Made by a program: the position numbers and the translations under genes
In this document: piece by piece, positions 1-5,740 of the stretch
How positions within the stretch are numbered: position 1 is the first letter of the stretch
How the letters are laid out: the number at the start of each line of letters is the position of its first letter
The notes under the pieces: model-generated
Databases searched by the model: none
What the model was told of the DNA's origin: nothing
What the model saw: the letters and a program-made list of their open reading frames with translations, nothing else
Source: Bacteroidales bacterium
Lineage (GTDB): Bacteria; Bacteroidota; Bacteroidia; Bacteroidales; P3
Direction of reading: 5' to 3'
NCBI GenBank assembly: GCA_017545365.1
Contig: JAFWOP010000168.1
Span: 1-6,596 of the forward strand
Length of the DNA: 6,596 bases

Positions 1-1101
1 CCGCCACAAAAAGAAGCGACGGCCACAGGATACCGATACACCACCTACCAGCTGACACAGCCACGAAACGTGAACGCCTGGGACGTACGGGCCAACATCA
101 ACGCTGGCGACGTGTCGCTGCTCGCGGAGTATGCCCAGAAAGGCGACGACCCCTCACAGGCCAATGGCTACATCTACGGCAAGGGCAACGTGGCCATGCT
201 CTCGGCCAGTTACTCACGGAAAGGACTCAGCCTACTGCTGCAGGCAAAACGCTCAGAGAACATGTCGTTCAAGAGCGAACGGTCACGAAAGGGTACCGCT
301 GCGGCCATCAACCACTTGCCCTCATTCACCCAGGACCAGACCTACGCATTGGCAGCCCTCTACCCCTACGCCACGCAGCTGGCCGACGGCGAATGGGCAT
401 ATCAGGCAGAGCTGGGCTACAACTTCAAGCGCAAGACTACCCTCGGCGGAAAGTATGGCATGAACGTGAAGGTGAACTACTCCTACGTGCGGGCCATCGA
501 CCGCCAGTTTACCGACGGGGCCAACGTCACTTCGCTTACGAAAACCAACATGACATACGCAGGAACGGAAGCCTACACCTCGAAATTTTTCAAGTGGGGG
601 CCGCAGACGTACTATCAGGACCTCGACATACAGATTTCCCGCCGACTCTCAAAAGCCTTCCGTCTGAACCTCATGTACATGAATCAGCGCTACAACAAAT
701 CAGTAGTCGAGGGCGAGGGGGGAATGATACACAGCGACATCTTCGTGGCCGACGGTAAGTACCAGTTCAACCCGAAGACCACCCTGCGCATGGAGGCGCA
801 ATACCTGGCCACACGTCAGGACGAGGGCGACTGGGCCTTCCTGCTGGCAGAACTCTCGTTGGCACCCCACTGGATGTTCACCCTTAGCGACCAGTGGAAC
901 TGCGGAGACAGCGACCCAGAGACCCACTCCGAAAACACGCACCACCACTACTACCAAGGCCTCATCACCTACAACATCGGTGCACACCGACTACAGGCAG
1001 GCTACGGACGCACCCGTCCCGGCTTCAACTGCTCTGGCGGCGTATGCCGATGGATTCCCGCACAGAAAGGTTTTACACTATCCTACAACTATAGCTTCTA
1101 A
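1..1101 (+). CDS. DUF6029-like outer-membrane beta-barrel protein, 3' part (5' end outside window)
   Basis: The reading frame is open from base 1 to the TAA at 1099-1101, giving 366 visible residues. The GTG at 70 is an internal valine codon and not a convincing start, so the gene is cut by the window edge. The protein has many alternating polar/aromatic stretches typical of outer-membrane beta strands (for example FRLNLMYMNQRY, TTLRMEAQYLATR, HRLQAGYGRTR), and it ends in YNYSF, with the terminal Phe that outer-membrane barrels use for BAM recognition. The late motif GFNCSGGVCRWIPAQKGFTL matches my memory of the C-terminus of the DUF6029 family of Bacteroidetes, which has no assigned function. 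The two cysteines there may form a disulfide. It lies 11 bp before an Omp28-like gene and is probably co-transcribed with it. The barrel nature is fairly secure; the family name is recalled, not searched; any cargo or role is unknown. Confidence 0.8.
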   Translation, partial: PPQKEATATGYRYTTYQLTQPRNVNAWDVRANINAGDVSLLAEYAQKGDDPSQANGYIYGKGNVAMLSASYSRKGLSLLLQAKRSENMSFKSERSRKGTAAAINHLPSFTQDQTYALAALYPYATQLADGEWAYQAELGYNFKRKTTLGGKYGMNVKVNYSYVRAIDRQFTDGANVTSLTKTNMTYAGTEAYTSKFFKWGPQTYYQDLDIQISRRLSKAFRLNLMYMNQRYNKSVVEGEGGMIHSDIFVADGKYQFNPKTTLRMEAQYLATRQDEGDWAFLLAELSLAPHWMFTLSDQWNCGDSDPETHSENTHHHYYQGLITYNIGAHRLQAGYGRTRPGFNCSGGVCRWIPAQKGFTLSYNYSF

Positions 1102-1112
1102 ACATTCGAGAT

Positions 1113-1997
1113 ATGAAAAGACTGCATATAGTATTGGTGCTTTGGGCATTGGTGGCAACAACCATGATGCCAGTGGCCTGCTCGAACATAGACGAGAGCG
1201 ACAGGCTCGTGGTGGTGAACGTCGTGGAGAGGGACACCATTGCAAAACCCGACACGATACCCTCCGACACTATCAAGCCCGACACCACCGACTACTTCGC
1301 CCCTACTGGCCGCCACGTGCTCATAGAAGACTTCACCGGTCAGGAATGTGTGAACTGCCCCAATGCCACCGACCTCATTGTCCAGCTTCAGGACATGCTC
1401 GGTGAAGACAAGATTATCGCCGTGGGTGTACACTCCGGGCCGCTGGGCGTAAAGCCTGAGAAAGACCCGGAAGGTCTGGCTACCGCCCTTGGCGACACCT
1501 ATTATAATTTCTGGCATATAGAGATGCAACCCTACGGCGTGATAAACCGCAGCGACGGTCCTCTTTCCACCGACTGGTGGACGGCAAAGGTCAACTGGGA
1601 CCTCTCACCTGAACAGCCCGACCCATCAGTAAACATCTGGGTAAAGGCTATTGCTGGCAGTAACCGCAAGGTCAACATCGAGACTACTGTCGCAGCCCTG
1701 GAGTTTGCAAGTGCAAAACTGCAACTATGGCTGGTGGAAGACGGCATCGTTGCTTACCAGAAGATGCCCGACGGCACCAAGAAAAGCGACTACGTGCACA
1801 ACCACGTGCTGCGCGATGCGGTGAATGGTGCCTGGGGAGAGGACTTCGTCTTGGAGTATGGAGAATTGAAGACCTTCACCCACAGCTATGACATCCCTGA
1901 GAAGTGGAACATGGACAATCTCCACATTGTGGCTTTTGCCTACAACGACGACAGGGTGATACAGACGACAAAATCTCAAATATCAAATAACAAATGA
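1113..1997 (+). CDS. Omp28-like outer-membrane lipoprotein with thioredoxin-like CxxC motif
   Basis: This is a 294-residue protein. The N-terminus is a lipoprotein signal: MKR, a hydrophobic core (residues 5-19), then a lipobox PVAC with the lipidated Cys at residue 23. A Pro/Asp/Thr-rich linker with DTI/KPDT repeats (41-60) follows. A thioredoxin-like segment starts near residue 67 (GRHVLIEDFTGQECVNCPNA), with the cysteine pair at C79 and C82, and continues into KIIAVGVHSGPLGV. This arrangement is typical of Omp28-related proteins of Porphyromonas and Bacteroides, anchored surface or periplasmic lipoproteins of unclear function; a redox role is possible from the CxxC but not shown. The rest (about 120-294) looks like beta-sandwich. 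The ATG at 1113 is the only start that keeps the signal peptide. The gene follows the barrel gene by 11 bp and overlaps the next gene by 4 bp (ATGA), so translation is probably coupled. Confidence 0.85.
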   Translation: MKRLHIVLVLWALVATTMMPVACSNIDESDRLVVVNVVERDTIAKPDTIPSDTIKPDTTDYFAPTGRHVLIEDFTGQECVNCPNATDLIVQLQDMLGEDKIIAVGVHSGPLGVKPEKDPEGLATALGDTYYNFWHIEMQPYGVINRSDGPLSTDWWTAKVNWDLSPEQPDPSVNIWVKAIAGSNRKVNIETTVAALEFASAKLQLWLVEDGIVAYQKMPDGTKKSDYVHNHVLRDAVNGAWGEDFVLEYGELKTFTHSYDIPEKWNMDNLHIVAFAYNDDRVIQTTKSQISNNK

Positions 1998-1998
1998 A
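1971..1998 (+). repeat. Heptamer tandem repeat across the Omp28/dockerin gene junction
   Basis: Four 7-bp units run without a gap: AAATCTC, AAATATC, AAATAAC, AAATGAA. They encode the C-terminal residues of the Omp28-like protein (SQISNNK and its stop), and the last unit supplies the ATG of the next gene. The same heptamer family occurs inside rhaB at 4571-4605. The repeat also replaces any purine-rich ribosome-binding site, which fits the weak Shine-Dalgarno use of Bacteroidetes. Confidence 0.7.
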
Positions 1999-2677
1999 AA
2001 AACTGTTTACTCTTTGCACCGCCATGCTCCTCGCAGCAATGGCCACGGCACAGACAGACGAGACATTCCAGTTTGTCGATGCCGATGGAAACGTGGTCTC
2101 CGACGGAAGTACCATCGTAGTGAACCAACTGAACTCGGAAGGCCAGATGGTCGTACCCCTCTGGGTGAAGAATGTCTCAGAAGAGAAGGCTGCCGTCAGT
2201 CTTTATGAGACCATCGACCAACTGCCCAATGGCACATGGCAGACTTGCGCCTTCGGCAACTGTATGCAGCTAACCAAGAACGGTTACTCTCCAAAAAACG
2301 TCGTCCCTGGCGACTACAATGAAAGCATCCAGACAGAATGGATTCCAGAGACAGGAAGCTATGCCACCTGGGAGGCAAAGCTCCAGATACACGTGTTCAA
2401 CATCATCATCAAGTCCATGTTCGGTATGATCACGGAATCTGCCGGCACCGATGTTATCGGCTACGGACCTATGGTCACCATACGCTTTGAGTACAAGGAA
2501 AGCACCAATGTCAATGGCGATGTCAATGGCGACAACACAGTAGACGTAGCTGATATATCATCCGTCATCAGCATCATGGCCGAGGGTTCCAACAACCTCA
2601 AGGGCGATGTAAACGGCGACGGAACAGTAGACGTTGCCGACATCTCGTCAATCATCAGCATCATGGCTGGGAAGTAA
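1994..2677 (+). CDS. Secreted protein with C-terminal dockerin type I-like module
   Basis: This is a 227-residue protein. A Sec signal peptide (MKKLFTLCTAMLLAAMATAQ) is probably cleaved after residue 20. The middle (21-170) is an all-beta-looking domain I do not recognise, with a possible disulfide between C85 and C90 (CAFGNC). The C-terminus carries two near-identical 22-residue dockerin repeats, GDVNGDNTVDVADISSVISI (175 on) and GDVNGDGTVDVADISSIISI (204 on). Each has a complete calcium loop: D176, N178, D180, D184, D187 in the first and D205, N207, D209, D213, D216 in the second. Just before the first repeat, a perfect 12-bp tandem duplication (ATGTCAATGGCG, 2508-2531) encodes a doubled VNGD. 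The ATG overlaps the stop of the Omp28-like gene, so it is probably its partner. Such dockerins are common in Prevotella without known cellulosomes, so the binding partner is uncertain. No catalytic domain is visible. Confidence 0.85.
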   Translation: MKKLFTLCTAMLLAAMATAQTDETFQFVDADGNVVSDGSTIVVNQLNSEGQMVVPLWVKNVSEEKAAVSLYETIDQLPNGTWQTCAFGNCMQLTKNGYSPKNVVPGDYNESIQTEWIPETGSYATWEAKLQIHVFNIIIKSMFGMITESAGTDVIGYGPMVTIRFEYKESTNVNGDVNGDNTVDVADISSVISIMAEGSNNLKGDVNGDGTVDVADISSIISIMAGK

Positions 2678-2681
2678 CGTA

Positions 2682-3182
2682 TTACTTGCTGGGGTCACGG
2701 AAACGAATTGGCAGATTGAATTTAATTCTTACAATATCATCATTATATCTGCCAGGTATCCACTTCGGCATCTTGCGAATGACACGGGCGCCCTCCTTTG
2801 CAAAGAGGAGGGCGAACTGTTCTTTCAGTTGTTTCTGTTTGGCTTCCGTCTCCTGACTGAACTTCGTTGTATTGAAACGGTCTATCTTGCAATCATGGGC
2901 AGAAATGTTGGTCAGCGTGCCGTCTTTTTCAACAAAAAACGTCATGATGACCGTGCCCTCAACATCGTAGTCTTCAGCCAGCCGGGGGTAATGTAGGTTC
3001 TTCTTGAAGAATTTCTTCAATGCTTCATCACCCCCAGGGAAGGAAGGCTGTTGCTCCACCAGTTGACAAACGAACGGTTCGCTTTTTGCTGTGTCGTTCT
3101 TCTCGCTAGTGCTGTCTGCGCTTTGTGCTGCTACACCCATTGTCAGGGCTAGGAGCAGCATGGTAATCATTGTTTTCTTCAT
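2682..3182 (-). CDS. Exported TonB C-terminal-domain protein
   Basis: This is a 166-residue protein from the ATG at 3182. A GTG two codons upstream (3188) is open but would only add MN before the MKK signal start. Residues 1-20 (MKKTMITMLLLALTMGVAAQ) look like a cleavable Sec signal peptide, followed by a polar Ser/Asp/Lys stretch. From about residue 45 there is a Bacteroidetes-type TonB C-terminal domain: QQPSFPGGDEALKKFFKKNL, HYPRLAEDYDVEGTVIMTFF, EKDGTL, and later RKMPKWIPGR and VRIKFNLPIRF. Between the DGTL strand and the MPKW strand (about 99-133) there is a longer, charged, probably helical segment than usual. Classical TonB spans the inner membrane and has a Pro-rich linker; this protein has neither, so it may act free in the periplasm or in signalling instead of powering a transporter. 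It converges on the dockerin gene with a 4-bp gap and is divergent from rhaB. Confidence 0.85.
   Translation of the reverse strand: MKKTMITMLLLALTMGVAAQSADSTSEKNDTAKSEPFVCQLVEQQPSFPGGDEALKKFFKKNLHYPRLAEDYDVEGTVIMTFFVEKDGTLTNISAHDCKIDRFNTTKFSQETEAKQKQLKEQFALLFAKEGARVIRKMPKWIPGRYNDDIVRIKFNLPIRFRDPSK
2789..2830. terminator. Strong hairpin pair inside the TonB-like gene, possible terminator of the convergent operons
   Basis: Bases 2789-2797 (CGCCCTCCT) pair perfectly with 2806-2814 (AGGAGGGCG) around a short loop that is itself the palindrome TTTGCAAA plus one base. A second small hairpin follows at once: AACTG (2815-2819), a six-base loop, and CAGTT (2826-2830), then GTTTCTGTTT. On the plus strand this resembles a rho-independent terminator read from the dockerin operon, about 110 bp past its stop. 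The structure is clear; the terminator role is inferred. Confidence 0.4.
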
Positions 3183-3213
3183 GTTCACATCTGTTATTGC
3201 ATAATTGCGAGTG

Positions 3214-3241
3214 CAAAATTAAGGAAAAAGCTTGTAACAAA
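3214..3241 (-). promoter_or_regulatory. Putative promoter of the TonB-like gene
   Basis: Read on the minus strand, TAATTTTG (3221-3214) matches the Bacteroidetes -7 consensus TAnnTTTG, and a TTTG (3241-3238) lies upstream as a possible -33 element. The spacer is 16 bp, shorter than the usual 19-21, so only the -7 element is persuasive. It places the start of transcription about 25 nt before the ATG at 3182. Confidence 0.5.
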
Positions 3242-3336
3242 CGAGGGATTTTGAAAGATTAACGCAATTCGGCCTGAAATATCAAAAAGACTAGGGGTAA
3301 AATCAAAATGTAATGCTACGGATGGCCATATCTGGC

Positions 3337-3344
3337 TAACTTTG
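3337..3344 (+). promoter_or_regulatory. Putative -7 promoter element of rhaB
   Basis: TAACTTTG matches the Bacteroidetes -7 consensus TAnnTTTG and ends 29 bp before the rhaB ATG. No good TTTG is found about 20 bp upstream, so the promoter may need an activator, which would fit a sugar-inducible gene. The palindrome ATGGCCAT at 3322-3329 lies just upstream, where an activator could bind; that is a guess. Confidence 0.45.
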
Positions 3345-3373
3345 CAAGCGTTAAACCAAACCCTAATACAATA

Positions 3374-4888
3374 ATGGAACAGAAGAAGTATTTCTTTGCC
3401 GTAGACCTGGGAGCCACAAGCGGCCGTACCATCATCGGCGACATCACCGACAGCAAGTTTTCACTCGAGGAAATCACCCGTTTTCCCAATAACCTCATAG
3501 AGCAGGGCGGACACTACTACTGGGACATCCACGCGCTCTACTTCGAGATTATCCGTGGCCTGAAGGAGGTGGCCAAGCGTGGCCTGGAGATTACGTCAAT
3601 CGGTATCGACACCTGGGGCGTGGACTTCGTGTTCATCGGCGAGGACGGAGCCATCCTGCGCAATCCCCGTGCCTATCGCGACCCCATCACCTTCGACGCG
3701 ATGGACGACTACCTGAAGCATGTCATCTCTCGTAAGGAGGTCTACGACGTGACGGGCATACAGTTCATGAACTTCAACAGCATCTTCCAGCTCTATGCCA
3801 TGAAGCGCGAACAGAACTCGGCGTTCCTACAGGCAAAGAAGATTCTCTTCGTGCCCGATGCGCTGTCGTGGATGCTGACGGGTAACGAGGTGTGTGAATA
3901 CACTATCGCCTCGACATCGCAGCTCCTTGACCCGAGGACGAAGCAGTTGGACGAGCGTCTGCTGGCATCGCTGGGACTTAGCCGGGCGAAGTTCGGAAAG
4001 ATGGTGCAACCGGGAACGGTCGTCGGCGTGCTTACCGACGAGGTGCAGCGCCTGACAGGACTAGGAGCAGTTCCCGTCATCGCCGTGGCCGGTCATGACA
4101 CGGGAAGTGCCGTAGCCGCCGTTCCTGCGAAGGACGAGAAGTTCGCCTACCTGAGCAGCGGCACGTGGAGCCTCATGGGCATTGAGACGAAGGATGCCAT
4201 CATCAGCGACCTCAGCTACGAACGGAACTTCACCAACGAGGGTGGCATAGAGGGAACGACGCGCTTCCTGAAGAACATCTGCGGCATGTGGCTCTATGAG
4301 CGTTGCCGACTGGAGTGGCCAGAGGAGGTGCAGAAACTGTCGCACCCCGAACTGCAAGGCCAGGCCATGACGGTGGAGCCTTTCCGCAGCATCATCAATC
4401 CTGACGACCAGATGTTTGCAGCCCCGGCATCAATGATTGCCGCCATACAAACCCTCTGCCGCAAGACCAACCAGCACATCCCCGAGACGCCCGCCGAGAT
4501 TTGCCGTTGCATCTTCGACTCGCTGGCCCTGCGCTACCGTCAGGTGTTCACGTGGCTGCAGGAGTTCGCCAATTCTCAATTCTCAAATCTCAATTCTCAA
4601 TTCAAGATTGACGTGCTCCACATCATCGGTGGCGGCTCGCTGAACAAGTACCTCAACCAGTTCACCGCTAACTCGACCGGTGCCACCGTGCTTGCCGGCC
4701 CGCAGGAGTGTACGGCCATCGGTAACATCATGCTACAAGCAAAGGCTGCCCGTCTGGTCAGCGACATCTGGCAGATGCGCGCCATCATCGCCAACAGCAT
4801 CGAACTGGTGAAGTATGAGCCCCAGGATAAGGCGCAATGGGATGCCGCCTACGACAAGTACCTCTCAATACTTGCTTCTACATTATAA
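3374..4888 (+). CDS. rhaB: Rhamnulokinase (L-rhamnulose kinase)
   Basis: This is a 504-residue FGGY-family sugar kinase that phosphorylates L-rhamnulose to L-rhamnulose 1-phosphate with ATP in the cytoplasm, the second step after RhaA-type isomerisation in L-rhamnose use. Visible landmarks are the N-terminal phosphate loop (AVDLGATSGR, 9-18), IDTWGVDFVF (78-87), YRDPIT (101-106), NSIFQLYAM (135-143), FVPDALSWMLTG (159-170), GHDTGSAVAAVP (240-251) with the likely catalytic base D242, YLSSGTWSLMG (259-269), NFTNEGGIEGTTRFLKNICG (285-304), and the ATP-site HIIGGGSLNKYLNQF (416-430). Length is close to the family's ~490 residues; the excess is mainly an Asn/Ser/Gln/Phe insert at 400-411 coded by heptamer repeats. 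The ATG at 3374 sits 29 bp after a TAnnTTTG element. No rhamnose isomerase, aldolase or transporter gene is adjacent here. All key motifs appear intact. Confidence 0.95.
   Translation: MEQKKYFFAVDLGATSGRTIIGDITDSKFSLEEITRFPNNLIEQGGHYYWDIHALYFEIIRGLKEVAKRGLEITSIGIDTWGVDFVFIGEDGAILRNPRAYRDPITFDAMDDYLKHVISRKEVYDVTGIQFMNFNSIFQLYAMKREQNSAFLQAKKILFVPDALSWMLTGNEVCEYTIASTSQLLDPRTKQLDERLLASLGLSRAKFGKMVQPGTVVGVLTDEVQRLTGLGAVPVIAVAGHDTGSAVAAVPAKDEKFAYLSSGTWSLMGIETKDAIISDLSYERNFTNEGGIEGTTRFLKNICGMWLYERCRLEWPEEVQKLSHPELQGQAMTVEPFRSIINPDDQMFAAPASMIAAIQTLCRKTNQHIPETPAEICRCIFDSLALRYRQVFTWLQEFANSQFSNLNSQFKIDVLHIIGGGSLNKYLNQFTANSTGATVLAGPQECTAIGNIMLQAKAARLVSDIWQMRAIIANSIELVKYEPQDKAQWDAAYDKYLSILASTL
4571..4605 (+). 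repeat. AATTCTC heptamer array inside rhaB
   Basis: Five 7-bp units run in tandem: AATTCTC, AATTCTC, AAATCTC, AATTCTC, AATTCAA. The array stays in frame and codes for NSQFSNLNSQFK (residues 400-411), just before the conserved DVLHIIGGG strand. The insert is AT-rich in an otherwise GC-balanced gene, so it looks like a repeat that expanded in or landed in a surface loop. Confidence 0.8.
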
Positions 4889-4993
4889 TTATTGTATAAG
4901 CTTGGATTATTCATACCGCTTTGCGGTCTCCAGCAAAACAAAAGAAAACAAGAAAAAACAATTTAACCTACATTATTCACAGCAATATGGAAA

Positions 4994-5119
4994 AACAACG
5001 GATTAAAACTGATTTCACGGATTTTCACGGATTAATTATTTCTTACCATCGAATCTGAAAGAAATCTGTGAAATCCATGATAATCTGTTTAATCCGTTTA
5101 ATCCGTAAAATCCGTTGTT
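4994..5119. repeat. Palindromic array of AATCCGT-type 9-mers
   Basis: The right half holds six near-contiguous units of 9-10 bp: AATCTGTGA (5063), AATCCATGAT (5072), AATCTGTTT (5082), AATCCGTTT (5091), AATCCGTAA (5100), AATCCGTTG (5109). The left half holds about four units in the opposite orientation (CAACGGATT at 4996, then TGATT, TCACGGATT and TTCACGGATT). The outermost 11 bases, AACAACGGATT (4994-5004) and AATCCGTTGTT (5109-5119), are perfectly inverted, with an unrelated centre at about 5035-5060. The whole could fold into one long imperfect hairpin. Confidence 0.75.
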
Positions 5120-5160
5120 GAAAAGAGTATGAATAATCAAAGTTAATATAGGTTTTTGAA

Positions 5161-5181
5161 GATTTGATTATCAATCAAATC
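5161..5181. other. Perfect AT-rich hairpin
   Basis: GATTTGATT (5161-5169) and AATCAAATC (5173-5181) form a perfect 9-bp stem with a 3-nt loop, followed by the T-rich GTGTTTTGTTTGGTTTT. It could be a weak rightward terminator or a dimeric-protein site. It lies inside the larger inverted-repeat element. Confidence 0.5.
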
Positions 5182-5250
5182 GTGTTTTGTTTGGTTTTAT
5201 GGGGTTTTGCGTAACACCGCGAAGCGGTACAATGAATAATTCAGGCTAAA

Positions 5251-5430
5251 ATGGGTAGCGCCCCCAAAAGAAACGTTCCAAAGGATAGGGGCACTGATAG
5301 AGAGAGCCGTCCTTAGAAACAGGAAAGGCTACGCCCTCGGCGCAGCCTTTCATAGCTCCGCTCTGCTCTCGGCTTGCGCTGCACTTGACGCGGAGGCCTC
5401 TCTTCAATCGCGCGTACCTTAGAAATTTTT
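5251..5430. repeat. GC-rich intergenic block with strong hairpin
   Basis: No gene is supported here. Bases 5323-5335 and 5339-5351 form a stem of 13 positions with one mismatch around a CTC loop (core AAAGGCTACGCC / GGCGCAGCCTTT). After it comes TCCGCTCTGCTCTCGGCTTG and then GCGCTGCACTTGAC. Read on the minus strand this resembles a GTGCAGCGCAAGCCGAG-type repeat that I recall from intergenic regions of Prevotella and Bacteroides (memory only). CCTTAGAAA occurs on both sides (5311-5319 and 5417-5425). The high GC contrasts with the AT-rich DNA around it. Confidence 0.5.
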
Positions 5431-5498
5431 CACCTCAATCTTTCTCATCCCTGAAATCCCGTCTCGGTTAATGTCGGTGGGGGATTATCCGATTTCCA

Positions 5499-5678
5499 TC
5501 ATGTCGAAGTACAGCACCATTCGATTTTAATAGGTGAATTAGCGATACGCTCTTCCAACTTGCGGAGGTTCTCAGCCCTCTGTTCCTTGCTCATGTGCTC
5601 TACCTCCAGCCTTCGCATCTCGAAGTTGAAGGCGTCTTCACCCTTCAGCACGGGGGTTTCTCTAATTGGTCTTGCCAT
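5499..5678 (-). CDS. Small conserved-type protein, MARPIRETP family, unknown function
   Basis: This is a 59-residue protein with no signal peptide or membrane segment, so cytoplasmic. It begins MARPIRETPVLKGEDA, which I recognise as the start of a group of short Bacteroidetes proteins (MARPIKETP...GEDA) often found as the first gene of small pairs, possibly antitoxin-like; this is memory, not a search. Residues 17-47 are charged and probably one amphipathic helix (FNFEMRRLEVEHMSKEQRAE, then NLRKLEERI); the end is IKIEWCCTST. The frame stays open upstream to 5840, but a Bacteroidetes promoter at 5710-5740 would start the transcript about 25 nt before the ATG at 5678, so the short start is preferred. 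No partner gene follows: the next 600 bp downstream on this strand are repeats. It may be an orphan or a remnant of a pair. Confidence 0.7.
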   Translation of the reverse strand: MARPIRETPVLKGEDAFNFEMRRLEVEHMSKEQRAENLRKLEERIANSPIKIEWCCTST

Positions 5679-5709
5679 AACAAATACGTATTTTAGTAAT
5701 ATTTCCCTG

Positions 5710-5740
5710 CAAAGGTAATAATTTTTAGGGATATAATAAA
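5710..5740 (-). promoter_or_regulatory. Promoter of the MARPIRETP small gene
   Basis: On the minus strand, TACCTTTG (5717-5710) fits the -7 consensus TAnnTTTG, and TTTA (5740-5737) sits 19 bp upstream in place of the -33 TTTG. Spacing is ideal. Transcription would begin near 5703, leaving a short AT-rich leader before the ATG at 5678. This decides the gene start. Confidence 0.6.

Larger units (their letters stand above)
4905..5242. repeat. Nested inverted-repeat element downstream of rhaB
   Basis: The element starts 16 bp after the rhaB stop. The left end (4905-4927) is GATTATTCAT followed by the small hairpin ACCGC-TTT-GCGGT. The right end (5216-5242) is its inverted counterpart, ACCGC-GAA-GCGGT, then ACA, then ATGAATAATTC. 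A third inverted copy of GATTATTCATAC lies at 5127-5138. The 9-mer array (4994-5119) sits inside. No transposase and no clear target-site duplication are visible. It may be a non-autonomous mobile repeat or a folded intergenic RNA element; some part may also terminate rhaB transcription. Confidence 0.6.

Noticed and set aside
70..72. GTG at 70 as start of the first gene
   Set aside because: The frame is open to base 1, and the protein would lack a signal peptide and the first part of its barrel.
700..987. Minus-strand open frames inside the barrel, Omp28 and rhaB genes
   Set aside because: They are shadows of well-supported plus-strand genes, with no family features of their own.
3183..3188. 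GTG start for the TonB-like gene
   Set aside because: The ATG at 3182 directly begins the MKK signal peptide; the GTG adds only two residues.
4973..4981. DnaA-box-like TTATTCACA
   Set aside because: Single copy in AT-rich DNA with no other boxes and no dnaA or dnaN nearby; chance match.
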